This document shows positions 36,246 to 45,212 of a DNA stretch of 64,000 nt, one piece after another. The notes below the pieces were generated by a model, which saw only the letters and a list, made by a program, of their open reading frames with translations, did not search any database and was not told the origin of the DNA. The position numbers and the translations under genes are program-made. The first letter of the stretch is position 1, and each line of letters opens with the position of its first letter. Source of the DNA: Loigolactobacillus jiayinensis (GTDB lineage Bacteria > Bacillota > Bacilli > Lactobacillales > Lactobacillaceae); assembly GCF_003946445.1 (NCBI RefSeq), contig NZ_RHOF01000017.1, positions 1 to 64,000 on the forward strand, written 5' to 3'.

Positions 36246-37541
36246 ATGTGGGCACGTATTACTAGAGTCTCATTGATCAAGCGGATCTTGATCGGCATTA
36301 TTATTGGGGCAATTCTCGGTGTCATAGTACCGGGGTGGAGTTGGCTGGAAATATTGGGTGATTTATTTGTCAATTCGCTTAAAGCCATTGCGCCGTTACT
36401 AGTCTTTATGTTGATCATGTCGTCAATGTCAAAACACGAAAAAGGCGCACAAACCCATATGCGCTCAATTGTTGTCCTTTACTTAATGGCTACCTTTATT
36501 GCTGCATTGGTTGCAGTCGGCGCCAGCTTCCTTTTCCCCGTTGATATTCTTCTACCTAAAGGTACAACTAGTGCTGCTGCAGCGCCTAAAGGTATTGCGG
36601 CAGTGATCAATAACTTGTTCAACAGCGCAATTGAGAATCCAGTTAAGGCGTTAACCGAAGGCAATTATCTAGCCTTACTGGTTTGGGCCAGCTTAATTGG
36701 GATCGGCTTACGACCATTTGGTGGCACCACTAAAAAGTTAGTTAGTGACTTCTCTAGCGCAATCACTAACGTTGTTCAATTTATTATTCAATTAGCACCC
36801 TTAGGGATCGTTGGCTTAGTTTTCCGGTCAGTTGCTGAAACGGGACTTAGTGGGTTAGCGCGTTATGGCCAATTAATTTTATTGGTCGTTGGCACCATGG
36901 CCTTTGTTGCTTTAATCGTTTATCCAGCAATGGTTTGGCTTATGACTCACCAGAATCCTTACCCACTGACCTTGTTTACATTACGTGAAAGTGGTATTCC
37001 AGCATTTTTCACCCGTAGTTCGGCCGTTAATATTCCAATCAATATGGATCTCAGTCGGCGACTCGGTTTAAATGAAAAAACTTATGCAATTTCGATTCCA
37101 TTAGGGGCCTCGGCTAACAGTGGCGGCGCGGCGATGACAATTTCAATTATGACTTTGGCCACCGCCCATACGTTAGGAGTCGCCGTTTCTTTCCCGATGG
37201 CCTTCTTACTTTGTCTACTCTCAGCGATTTCCGCTACTGGGGCTTCAGGAATCGCCGGAGGCTCACTTTTGTTAATTCCATTGGCCTGTAGCTTATTCGG
37301 TATTTCCAACGATATTGCCATGCAAGTTGTTGGTGTTGGTTTTATTATCGGCGTTATTCAAGATTCAGTTGAAACTGCCGTTAATGCCGCTAGCGACATT
37401 CTTTTCACGGCTACTGCTGAATTTGCTGATCTCCGTCGTGCAGGAAAACCAGTCAATATTAAAGAACGTGTCCGGCAAGCTAAACAAACTGAAGCTGGTG
37501 ATATTACCACCTTCGTTGAAGAACATGACAACCAAGCATAA
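36246..37541 (+). CDS. sstT: Serine/threonine:sodium symporter
   Basis: A 431-residue dicarboxylate/amino acid:cation symporter family protein. It imports serine and threonine with sodium. Reentrant-loop signatures of the family are visible: RESGIPAFFTRSSAVNIPINMD (near residue 248) and ISIPLGASANSGGAAMTIS (near 280), with the SstT-like stretch ATGASGIAGGSLLLIPLAC near 330. Eight membrane segments are expected. The ribosome site is weak (TTGAG). It has its own bidirectional terminator. Confidence 0.93.
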   Translation: MWARITRVSLIKRILIGIIIGAILGVIVPGWSWLEILGDLFVNSLKAIAPLLVFMLIMSSMSKHEKGAQTHMRSIVVLYLMATFIAALVAVGASFLFPVDILLPKGTTSAAAAPKGIAAVINNLFNSAIENPVKALTEGNYLALLVWASLIGIGLRPFGGTTKKLVSDFSSAITNVVQFIIQLAPLGIVGLVFRSVAETGLSGLARYGQLILLVVGTMAFVALIVYPAMVWLMTHQNPYPLTLFTLRESGIPAFFTRSSAVNIPINMDLSRRLGLNEKTYAISIPLGASANSGGAAMTISIMTLATAHTLGVAVSFPMAFLLCLLSAISATGASGIAGGSLLLIPLACSLFGISNDIAMQVVGVGFIIGVIQDSVETAVNAASDILFTATAEFADLRRAGKPVNIKERVRQAKQTEAGDITTFVEEHDNQA

Positions 37542-37542
37542 T

Positions 37543-37590
37543 AAAAACAAAGCCATGGCCTAATTAATTAGGTTCATGGCTTTGTTTTTA
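37543..37590. terminator. Bidirectional terminator downstream of sstT
   Basis: AAAACAAAGCCATG pairs with CATGGCTTTGTTTT, with an inner CCTAATTAATTAGG palindrome. Confidence 0.85.
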
Positions 37591-37708
37591 CTTTTGAATA
37601 TCATCTCAAGTCAGTCCCAGCAGTCAAAGTAACTGATCTGTTTTCAACCAGTTGCTGTGCCAAAAAAGAATGGAAAACAGCAAACGCTTGGCGTGGTTCA
37701 CTGACGCA

Positions 37709-38467
37709 TTAAAAAATAGCGATCACCGTTGCAAGCGCTAATACAGCATACACAAACCACAGTTGCCGTTGGTTACTACGCAAATAATTAGCATACGCCG
37801 TTTCTTGGGCCTCCTGCTCGCTAATTATGGTGACTAATTCACAATAACCAGCAAAGTCACGCGTCAATACGTACGCAGCCACGTAATCACTAGCCTGACT
37901 AAGTACTAATAATTGCAATTCCTCAGTGCTTAATTCTGGGAGAACTGGTTGGTTTAGACCATGCCAGAGGCTCAATAACCGTGAATCTTGGCGAATTAAT
38001 TCAGGAATTTCTTCTGCATCAACCAATTCAGTTAAATTTGCAACTGTCAATTGCGTTTTGAACGCCAATAAGTCAAAAATTGTCTGCTGATTGATTGTAT
38101 CTTGAATTTTTTTAGGCAAAGGTAACCGATTTTTAATAACGACAACACTAACCACCATCCCAAGCACTAAAAAACCTAGATTTATTACAACTAGTAAAAT
38201 CACCAACAAAAAAGCCTGCCACCACTGCCGATCACCAGTTAATAGACTGATCAAGGTAGGTAAACTACTAATTACCGGTAAGCCAACAAAAATTACAAAT
38301 AAACTGGCATATAACTTATCCGGCATCTGCATTAAAATAGTTCGTGCTTGCCGAAATAACCGACCGGCTGTTGCCAGCACACCTTGATACTCAGTTGCAT
38401 CCTGATACTTAGGCCGCAACAAATAAGCATACAAAAACGCTAGCAAAATATTACCCGTAATCGTCAA
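37709..38467 (-). CDS. Membrane protein of unknown function
   Basis: I do not recognise this 252-residue protein. A hydrophobic N terminus is followed by two strong membrane segments (about residues 53-72 and 84-111), a soluble helical domain (residues 115-225) and a C-terminal membrane segment. The TTG at 38467 has no ribosome site. In frame and 9 codons upstream, an ATT (38492-38494) sits 9 nt after GGAGGGG (38503-38509), so initiation at ATT is possible and would add residues completing the first membrane segment. Confidence 0.65.
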   Translation of the reverse strand: MTITGNILLAFLYAYLLRPKYQDATEYQGVLATAGRLFRQARTILMQMPDKLYASLFVIFVGLPVISSLPTLISLLTGDRQWWQAFLLVILLVVINLGFLVLGMVVSVVVIKNRLPLPKKIQDTINQQTIFDLLAFKTQLTVANLTELVDAEEIPELIRQDSRLLSLWHGLNQPVLPELSTEELQLLVLSQASDYVAAYVLTRDFAGYCELVTIISEQEAQETAYANYLRSNQRQLWFVYAVLALATVIAIF

Positions 38468-38635
38468 ATAATGGGCGTAAACAACTGAATTAATAACCTA
38501 GGTCCCCTCCCCACCTGCTTTTAGTCCCTATAACTGCTCCCAACGCCATTATTGGCTTCGCCTAGTCGCTCCGTAAGCTTAGTTATATTTTAATAAGCAA
38601 ATCATAGCATGTTCAGCTTAACTTAGGAAGACACT

Positions 38636-39019
38636 TCAGACCAATAATTCTACATGTTTAATCATAGCTAAAACTAACCACACGAGTTGCTGCTCATCCG
38701 TTTGAATGCCTAATTCATTATCAGCTAAACCAATGACAAGTCCAGTAAGTGATACGACTTGTTCGCCACCTTCTAATTGTTCTAGCTGTAAATGAACACG
38801 TTGCTGCCGCTGCCAAGCACTGAATAACAGCTCACTAACTTGTGCCATTGCCTGCGTTGGTAAAGCCACCTCAGCGACTTCAGCCGCACGCATTTTTTTT
38901 AACGCACTGGTGTGATCAGATAAATAAAAGCCACCCCACTTCAGCATGCCACGATCATGATAATGATATTTAAAGAAATCCGTTGCTAGCTGTTCATCGC
39001 TGGTTTTGTGTAAAATCAA
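38636..39019 (-). CDS. YolD-like family protein
   Basis: A 127-residue protein with the segment YHDRGMLKWGGFYLSDHTSALKK (residues 20-42), matching the YolD-like family often encoded beside Y-family polymerases of the UmuC/UvrX type. The start is TTG with GGGGGA upstream, 1 nt after the stop of the preceding small gene. Role in SOS mutagenesis is inferred from the operon only. Confidence 0.75.
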   Translation of the reverse strand: MILHKTSDEQLATDFFKYHYHDRGMLKWGGFYLSDHTSALKKMRAAEVAEVALPTQAMAQVSELLFSAWQRQQRVHLQLEQLEGGEQVVSLTGLVIGLADNELGIQTDEQQLVWLVLAMIKHVELLV

Positions 39020-39020
39020 T

Positions 39021-39341
39021 TCAATTCCCCCGTCCGATCAAACTTTGTCGTTCTGGCCAACGTTGATCCGCAAAATTGATAAAGTTAAAGGTCAATTGCG
39101 TTGTTTGTCGTAACAACTTAAGTACAGTTTCTAAATAAGTTAATTGATAAACCTGCAGGCGATGCAATGGAATCGAGCGTTCACGTTGCCGTGGTGCCTG
39201 CAGATCCAGAAAAAAATTATAAGTTTGACCATAACTATTATTGACCACATCAATCCGGTAACGCTGCTGCCGTTGTGGCTTAAAATAAAGCAGCAGTCGT
39301 TGTTGTACTATTTTAGCAGCCTGTTGTGGCGTTTCATTCAT
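39021..39341 (-). CDS. Hypothetical protein in the umuC operon, 106 residues
   Basis: I do not recognise this protein. It is basic and Gln/Arg-rich (KIVQQRLLLYFKPQRQQRYRIDVV) without a membrane segment. Its ATG at 39341 overlaps the umuC stop region (ATGAATGA), with GGTGG 8 nt upstream; the longer frame to 39368 lies inside umuC. Between umuC and the YolD-like gene it is likely cotranscribed with both. Confidence 0.7.
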   Translation of the reverse strand: MNETPQQAAKIVQQRLLLYFKPQRQQRYRIDVVNNSYGQTYNFFLDLQAPRQRERSIPLHRLQVYQLTYLETVLKLLRQTTQLTFNFINFADQRWPERQSLIGRGN

Positions 39342-40632
39342 AGCTATTACCACCGTTATGACCACCAACTAACCCGGCTCGCTTCAACATGGTGCCACCC
39401 TTTAATAAGCTGCTGGCTGGAAATAACGCCGTGGTCCCAAAGCGCGCTCTAACTGAATCAAGTACGCGTTCAAAACGATCATCCTTAAGTTGTCGCGTTG
39501 CGTCTTGAAATAAATCCAGCTGCAACCCACTATTTGGCACTAACTTAGAAAAAGAAACTGCGATATGGCGGACTGCTTGGCCCGTCCAAGCATGGCGGAA
39601 TAGGTTCAATAAATAAGTGACGAGCGCTTGACCGTTATCTGTTGACTCGATTCGTAATGAATGACTAAAGCCAGTACGCCCATCTTCTTGTGCAGCGGCG
39701 TGTGCAAACCCGATACCCAAACTAACACAACCTGCCTTTTGCTGATGATGCCACATTCGCGCAGTCACTTGCAAACCAATTTCTCGTAAAACTAATTCAA
39801 TTTCAGCTTGTTTTAAATAATCGCGCGGCAACACTTGCGAGTTGCCCCAACTTTTATCGTGTGGCTTAACCAACTCATGTAATTGACTGCGGTCGATTCC
39901 CCACGCCAATGCAAACAATTGCGCACCGATCACACCCATTTCTTGCTGCAATTCAAACGGATCAACCTGCGCTAAATCACGCATACTGTGAATACCTAGA
40001 CGCTGTAAATGAGCTGCCGTTCGTCGACCAATACTCCAAATCTTAGTTAAATCAGTTAGCGGCCAAATCTTGCTGGCCATCGTCGCATAAGATAAGGTAC
40101 CAATCAATTCATGATCATGCTTGGCAAATAGATCTAATGCCAGTTTAGCTTGGGCTGGATTTTCGCCGATCCCAACCGTTGTGTATAACCCAAGTTGCTG
40201 GCGGACTGTTTTTTGAATTTTACGAGCTACATTTAACGGTGTTTTGCCGAACAAACGCCATGAGTGCGTCATATCTAAAATCGATTCATCAATTGAGTAA
40301 GGATAACAATCTTCATCGGCAACAAACGAGCGAAAAATCTTATTGATCGCCAAATTTTTCTCAATATATAAGTTCATCCGTGGCGGTACTACCAGCAGCT
40401 CTGGTGTCATTGGTACTTCATATTGTCGCGAAACATTGCTAATGCCAAAACGCTTTTTAGCCTGCGGTGATGCGGCCAAGACTAAGCCACTACCAGTATT
40501 ATCTGCCTCCGACATGACGATCAATACAGCGCGTAACGGATTTAAACCGCGTTCAATACTTTCTACACTGGCGTAAAACGACTTGTTATCGATCATGAAA
40601 AAAACACCATGGGGCTCATTCGCATAATCCAT
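39334..40632 (-). CDS. Y-family DNA polymerase (UmuC/UvrX-like)
   Basis: A translesion DNA polymerase of 432 residues. The catalytic N terminus reads FFMIDNKSFYASVESIERGLNP (first metal Asp), the second acidic motif is YSIDESILDMTHSW (near residue 115), and helix-hairpin-helix and little-finger regions follow (LQRLGIHSMRDLAQVDPF near 212). GAGGTGGG fixes ATG 40632, although the frame is open to 40689. It resembles plasmid/phage-type UvrX and chromosomal umuC of lactobacilli. No LexA box could be confidently read upstream. Confidence 0.9.
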   Translation of the reverse strand: MDYANEPHGVFFMIDNKSFYASVESIERGLNPLRAVLIVMSEADNTGSGLVLAASPQAKKRFGISNVSRQYEVPMTPELLVVPPRMNLYIEKNLAINKIFRSFVADEDCYPYSIDESILDMTHSWRLFGKTPLNVARKIQKTVRQQLGLYTTVGIGENPAQAKLALDLFAKHDHELIGTLSYATMASKIWPLTDLTKIWSIGRRTAAHLQRLGIHSMRDLAQVDPFELQQEMGVIGAQLFALAWGIDRSQLHELVKPHDKSWGNSQVLPRDYLKQAEIELVLREIGLQVTARMWHHQQKAGCVSLGIGFAHAAAQEDGRTGFSHSLRIESTDNGQALVTYLLNLFRHAWTGQAVRHIAVSFSKLVPNSGLQLDLFQDATRQLKDDRFERVLDSVRARFGTTALFPASSLLKGGTMLKRAGLVGGHNGGNSYE

Positions 40633-40726
40633 TTGACCCACCTCGCTATCACATAACCCCATTATAAGAACATACGTTTGCTTTGGCAAGTCATTTTTTT
40701 ATTTTGCGTAAATAGTCTGCTAATAG

Positions 40727-40772
40727 CAAAAATTCCTAGTCATAACTACAAAAAGTAGTCACAACTAGGAAT
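40727..40772 (-). terminator. Terminator downstream of dmkA
   Basis: AATTCCTAGT at 40731-40740 pairs with its complement at 40763-40772, the inner arms CTAC/GTAG continue the stem, and TTTTTGC follows on the minus strand. Confidence 0.85.
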
Positions 40773-40777
40773 TAAAC

Positions 40778-41758
40778 TTACTTAAATACTTGTGTCCGTA
40801 AAATAGCGATTATTAAAGCAACAATTTGTACACCTTGAAACAGCATCAAATTCTGAATTGCCGTTTCAAAAGTTGTTTCCTTAACTTGTTTACGGGAAAA
40901 AATACGAATGTTTTGCTGAATTTTCGGCAACGTCAGCCAAACCAATAAACTTTCTGGTGGCAATAAGCGTAAAATCACGCTGATACTAACACTGATAAAC
41001 GATAAATACAGTAAGGCTGCATACAGCGGCAACGCCCATTTAATCCCTAAATAATAGGGTAAGGTAAAGCGCTGATTGCGAATGTCCTGCGCCAGATCTG
41101 ACATATTATCTGCAAACATCACATTGGCAACCGTGAAAATATTAGGTAACCCTACTAACACCACAATAAGCAACGTGACTAGATTCCCATTAAGAGTAAA
41201 ACGTGGCCAATCAAAGAAAAAGCCCATTAATTGTTGCGGTGACACGTTAACATAGATCGTGATAAAGAAAACCCCGAACCCTTCTGCAACACCCGAAAGC
41301 AACTCGCCCAGCGGGAAACGTGAAAACGGAATGGGGCCAAACGTGTAGAAAATCGTCACAAAAACACCAGCACCACCGATAAATAATAGCAATAAATTAG
41401 TGCGCCAAACTAAGACTAAACCTAGACCACATGCTAGCACTAGAAAAGCTAACATTAAATTTAGCGCTCGGTGCGCCGATAAATGTTCACGCCCAATTAT
41501 GTTATACGTCGCGCGATAATGCTGATCAACGGCTAGCTTATAATCCTGCACATTATTAAATCCAGTGACAAAAAAGGCGATTGCCATCTGCGCAATAAAG
41601 TAAAGGAGTGAATTTAGCCAATCAACACTTTGAAAATAATAAAGTGAATATAATAAACCGAGTACAAATGGAATGGCACTGGCCGTTTTGGCATTCAGTC
41701 GAATAAACTCCAAAAATAGTTTAAACGTCATCGGCTTAACGGTTGTTTCTTTTGTCAT
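40778..41758 (-). CDS. dmkA: Polyprenyltransferase of the MenA/DmkA type (UbiA superfamily)
   Basis: A membrane prenyltransferase of 326 residues that attaches a polyprenyl chain to 1,4-dihydroxy-2-naphthoate to give demethylmenaquinone. The first Asp-rich-type motif reads GFNNVQDYKLAVDQHYR (near residue 67), a variant of NxxxDxxxD; the second is NVMFADNMSDLAQDIRNQR (near 218). Seven or more hydrophobic segments are visible. Neighbouring pplA, ndh2, eetAB and dmkB support the DmkA role in flavin-based extracellular electron transfer. DHNA would have to come from outside unless men genes lie elsewhere. Confidence 0.85.
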   Translation of the reverse strand: MTKETTVKPMTFKLFLEFIRLNAKTASAIPFVLGLLYSLYYFQSVDWLNSLLYFIAQMAIAFFVTGFNNVQDYKLAVDQHYRATYNIIGREHLSAHRALNLMLAFLVLACGLGLVLVWRTNLLLLFIGGAGVFVTIFYTFGPIPFSRFPLGELLSGVAEGFGVFFITIYVNVSPQQLMGFFFDWPRFTLNGNLVTLLIVVLVGLPNIFTVANVMFADNMSDLAQDIRNQRFTLPYYLGIKWALPLYAALLYLSFISVSISVILRLLPPESLLVWLTLPKIQQNIRIFSRKQVKETTFETAIQNLMLFQGVQIVALIIAILRTQVFK

Positions 41759-41847
41759 TTTCTTCTCCCTTATAAAAATAAAATAGGAACGTGGCCAACT
41801 TGCACCACATTCCTATTCTATTAGTAGACCGTTAACAGTACAACTAC

Positions 41848-42756
41848 CTATTCAGCATAAACGTAATTGTTAACTTTAATGGCACCCTTGCTGCCATTTT
41901 GTGCTGCGTTAACTAATTGTGCGGAATAGAGCTTGAAAGTGTTTGAAGTTTCAGTTGCACCAGAAACAACTTTTACGTTTTGATAAGTTGTTGCGGATTT
42001 ACCCTTAAGGTCTTTATTTAAATCAGGAATATATTCCTTAGGGCCAACGCCACTTTTAGCCTTCATTTGCTTTTCATAAGCGGCATCCTTAGTCTTGGAC
42101 TTGCCATTCTTATTCACGTAATCCATATTTGACTTAGTCACTTTACCCTTTTTATTAACAGTGATCGCCATCGTCATCCGATAACCATGTGAATAATTTT
42201 GTTCAGCTAATTTATAAGTGCCGGTCTTCATTTTCTTACCGTTATTGATCACAATTGTCTTCGTCTTGCCTGCTTGGGCAGCTTGGACTAATTGTTGCGC
42301 ATAGTTCTTAAAGTCATTTGATGATTCAGTTGCCCCAGATACAACTGCAATTGCCTCAGTATCAGACCCATTTGTCGTAAATGATTTATTCAATTCTGGA
42401 ATATATTCAGCTGGTCCAACGCCACTTTTAGCCTTCATTGATTTCTCATAATCGGCATCTTTGGTTTTGGAATTGCCATCTTTATCCACGTAATCATAAG
42501 TCGTCGCTGTAACCTTGCCGTCCTTATCAACGGTCATCGACATTTTCACCTTATACCCGTGACTGTAATTTTTCTCCTCTAACTTATAAGTACCAGCCTT
42601 CATCGTCTTACCAGCAGTGACTTTCTGCTGTGTTACTGAACTTGATTCTGCTGACGAGCTAGATGAATCAGCGGCCTGAACTGGCATTGCTGCGGCTAAC
42701 GTCAAAGCTGACATAGCCACAACCGATAAGCTTGTGACAAATTTGCCTAATTTCAT
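41848..42756 (-). CDS. pplA: Extracellular electron transfer flavoprotein PplA-like
   Basis: A secreted 302-residue protein with two tandem FMN-binding domains (about residues 50-165 and 175-290). Each ends in a flavinylation-type motif, AVVSGATESSN and KVVSGATETSN, where FMN would be attached to the Thr of SGAT. In the FLEET pathway PplA passes electrons to extracellular acceptors. The signal peptide ends in AAAMPVQAADSS, a type I cleavage site. There is no lipobox Cys, unlike the Listeria PplA lipoprotein, and no LPxTG. Ser-rich linker from residue 31. Divergent from ndh2. Confidence 0.85.
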   Translation of the reverse strand: MKLGKFVTSLSVVAMSALTLAAAMPVQAADSSSSSAESSSVTQQKVTAGKTMKAGTYKLEEKNYSHGYKVKMSMTVDKDGKVTATTYDYVDKDGNSKTKDADYEKSMKAKSGVGPAEYIPELNKSFTTNGSDTEAIAVVSGATESSNDFKNYAQQLVQAAQAGKTKTIVINNGKKMKTGTYKLAEQNYSHGYRMTMAITVNKKGKVTKSNMDYVNKNGKSKTKDAAYEKQMKAKSGVGPKEYIPDLNKDLKGKSATTYQNVKVVSGATETSNTFKLYSAQLVNAAQNGSKGAIKVNNYVYAE

Positions 42757-42805
42757 GATATGTTTCCCCCACCTTCATAAATTTGTGTTTAACTTCACAC
42801 AGTTA

Positions 42806-42833
42806 AGTATATTACATTCTTAATCATAATCAA
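42806..42833 (-). promoter_or_regulatory. pplA promoter
   Basis: On the minus strand TTGATT (42828-42833), a 16-nt spacer and TATACT (42806-42811), about 50 nt before the ATG. Confidence 0.6.
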
Positions 42834-43020
42834 GCTAAAGACGGTTTGCATGAGAAAACGTTTTAATTATAATGAGTCTTTTTTAATCTAAAATCTAAAC
42901 ACCTAGTTTTAGAATAAATGTAAGCGTGCTCTAAAGCGCGATACAGTTAAAAATAAATTTTACCGTAAATATCGCCTTTTTTGACCATTTATGCGTTAAA
43001 ATAAGTCTATATAATTAATT

Positions 43021-43079
43021 GTACCTGCACCTTATTTTTGGTCTAATTATTCTGAATTCTTTTTTGGTACCTGTACCTT
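43021..43079. repeat. Direct repeat in the pplA-ndh2 control region
   Basis: GTACCTGCACCTT (43021-43033) and GTACCTGTACCTT (43067-43079) differ at one base and start 46 nt apart. The second lies inside the near-palindrome GGTACCTGTACC. Confidence 0.5.
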
Positions 43080-43097
43080 TTATTTATACCGACCTCT

Positions 43098-43119
43098 TTT
43101 GTCTATACCGATAGACAAA
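43098..43119. promoter_or_regulatory. Operator-like inverted repeat over the ndh2 -35 box
   Basis: TTTGTCTAT-ACCG-ATAGACAAA has two exact 9-nt arms and covers the ndh2 -35 hexamer. A TATACCGA sequence is also found just upstream at 43086. Repressor binding here would block ndh2. Confidence 0.5.
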
Positions 43120-43140
43120 GCCGCTTCAATTCTGTATAAT
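43112..43140 (+). promoter_or_regulatory. ndh2 promoter
   Basis: TAGACA (43112-43117), a 17-nt spacer and consensus TATAAT (43135-43140). Confidence 0.75.
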
Positions 43141-43228
43141 TTACCTAATATCACGCTTGTACTATTTTTAATTTTTATTTTATTGTGAAATTTTTATTCT
43201 ATCTGCAATTATTAAGGAGTGTTTATTT

Positions 43229-45109
43229 ATGGCTGAGAAAAATATTGTAGTGCTGGGGGCTGGCTTTGCCGGTGTAGCAGCTACAAGACGCTTAGCAAAA
43301 CGATTCAAAAAAAATCATGACGTGCATATCACACTCATTGATCGTCATTCTTACATGACGTATATGACTGAGCTACACGAAGTTGCCACTGATCGGGTTC
43401 CTTTGGAATCTGTTCAATACGATCTAGGACGATTATTTGCCCATAAAAAGAACGTTTCATTGGTTACAGATAATGTAACTAAAGTTGACCATGACAAAAA
43501 CGTGGTCACCACTGAACATGGTCGCTACAACTATGATTATCTGATCTTAGCAATGGGTGCTGAATCTAACGACTTTGGTACCCCTGGCGTCAAGGAACAT
43601 GGCTTTAGTCTATGGTCCTTTGAAGATGCCGTTAAGATCAAGGAACATATTAAGGCCACGGTTGCAGCAGCAGCCTTAGAGCACGATGAAGCTAAGCGTA
43701 AAGCAATGCTGACCTTTGTCGTTGTCGGCGGTGGTTTTACTGGTGTTGAAACTATCGGTGAAATGATTGACTGGCGCCCAATTCTAGCTAAAGAAAATAA
43801 AATTGATCCTAGCGAAATCACGTTGATCCTCGATGAAGCTGTCCCAACAATTTTGAATATGTTAGATCGCCCAGATGCTGATTTAGCATTACGTTTCATG
43901 AAGAAAAAAGGCGTTGACGTTCGTACTAGCACACCAATTACTGAAATTGGTGCTGACTACATGACCTTAAAAGATGGCAACCATGTCCCAACCCATACCG
44001 TTATCTGGACTGCTGGTTTAAAAGCCAACACTGATACTAGCGATTTTGATATGGAACAAGGCCGTGCTGGCCGCTTGGTCACTAACGAATTCATGCAATC
44101 AAAACAATATGCCAATACCTATGTGGCCGGTGATTTATCACTGAACACTAACGAAGGCGATCGTGGCACACCACAAATCGTTGAGGCTGCAGAACAAACC
44201 GGTAACACAGCTGCGGAACATATCGTTGCAACTATTAATGGCACCACACCGAAACCGCTGAAAAGTAGTTATTCTGGCTTTGTTGTTTCAATTGGTGCTC
44301 ATTACAGTGTCGCCAACGTATTTGGCAGTATCCATCTAAGTGGTTGGTTCGGTACTATTATGAAACACATGATCAATTTATTATATTTCTTTACCACCTT
44401 TGCTGGTTACTATATTTTCCAATACAGCATGCACGAGTTCTTCCGTAATCGTCATGGCCGTAATCCATTCTGGGGACATATTTCTCGCTATGGTAACGTT
44501 TTGTGGAGTGTCCCAGCACGAATTTTCTACGCTTCCATGTGGTTAGTTGACTGCTGGTACAAGATTCAAGGTAGTGGCTCTTGGTTTAATGGTAAATTAC
44601 GCTTACCTTTCACTTGGCTCTATCCAAAAGTAACCACTAGTGGTGCCTCAGAAGCTGCTGGCACTGCCAAAAAGGCAGTTGAAACTGCTGCAGCCGCACC
44701 AACTAATGAATTTTTCAGCTTATCTTATGACTATGGTAAACAACCAATGATGATTTTCAAGCATTTACCAAGTTGGTATGAAAGTGTTACGAAATTCTTC
44801 ATTCCTAATAAGCAAACTGCCCTGTTCATGCAAGAATTTATGACTATCGTTGAAATTGCTTTAGCCGTCTGTATCTTACTTGGTCTGTTCACTTGGTTAG
44901 CTAACGCAATTACAATTGGTCTCGTTGTTGTCTTTTGTTTATCCGGTATGTTCTATTGGGTCAACATGTGGATGCCATTTATGGCACTAGCCTTAATGAA
45001 CGGTTCTGGTCGTGCATTTGGTCTCGATTTCTGGGTTGTGCCGTGGTTACAAAAGCATCTCGGTCACTGGTGGTATGGTGATCTTAAGTCAATTTACAGT
45101 AAAAATTAA
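43229..45109 (+). CDS. ndh2: Type II NADH dehydrogenase of the extracellular electron transfer pathway
   Basis: A membrane-bound FAD enzyme that oxidises NADH and reduces a quinone. Residues 1 to about 360 form the Ndh2 core: FAD motif VLGAGFAGVAATRRL (residue 8 on), NAD motif VVVGGGFTGVETIGE (near 170), and the second FAD segment NTYVAGDLS (near 300). The C terminus (about 370-626) is a membrane extension with several hydrophobic segments, as in the 600-plus-residue Ndh2 of FLEET loci, and is far longer than standard Ndh2 (about 400). AAGGAG precedes the ATG. It is followed by a terminator before eetA. Confidence 0.92.
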   Translation: MAEKNIVVLGAGFAGVAATRRLAKRFKKNHDVHITLIDRHSYMTYMTELHEVATDRVPLESVQYDLGRLFAHKKNVSLVTDNVTKVDHDKNVVTTEHGRYNYDYLILAMGAESNDFGTPGVKEHGFSLWSFEDAVKIKEHIKATVAAAALEHDEAKRKAMLTFVVVGGGFTGVETIGEMIDWRPILAKENKIDPSEITLILDEAVPTILNMLDRPDADLALRFMKKKGVDVRTSTPITEIGADYMTLKDGNHVPTHTVIWTAGLKANTDTSDFDMEQGRAGRLVTNEFMQSKQYANTYVAGDLSLNTNEGDRGTPQIVEAAEQTGNTAAEHIVATINGTTPKPLKSSYSGFVVSIGAHYSVANVFGSIHLSGWFGTIMKHMINLLYFFTTFAGYYIFQYSMHEFFRNRHGRNPFWGHISRYGNVLWSVPARIFYASMWLVDCWYKIQGSGSWFNGKLRLPFTWLYPKVTTSGASEAAGTAKKAVETAAAAPTNEFFSLSYDYGKQPMMIFKHLPSWYESVTKFFIPNKQTALFMQEFMTIVEIALAVCILLGLFTWLANAITIGLVVVFCLSGMFYWVNMWMPFMALALMNGSGRAFGLDFWVVPWLQKHLGHWWYGDLKSIYSKN

Positions 45110-45135
45110 CAATTACAGTCAAATCTTTCACGGGG

Positions 45136-45174
45136 ATGGTTCTGGGGTGACTTACCCAGAGCCATTCTTTTTTT
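45136..45174 (+). terminator. Terminator between ndh2 and eetA
   Basis: ATGG-TCTGGG pairs with CCCAGA-CCAT and seven T follow. eetA is only 40 nt further, so some read-through or a separate promoter is needed. Confidence 0.8.
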
Positions 45175-45212
45175 AACAAAGATGCCTTGGCAATAGAATG
45201 GAGTAACCGCCC

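Noticed and set aside
42850-42867. Possible cre site near TGAGAAAACGTTTTAAT upstream of pplA
   Set aside because: Three fixed positions of the consensus are missing, so CcpA control of the EET genes is not claimed.
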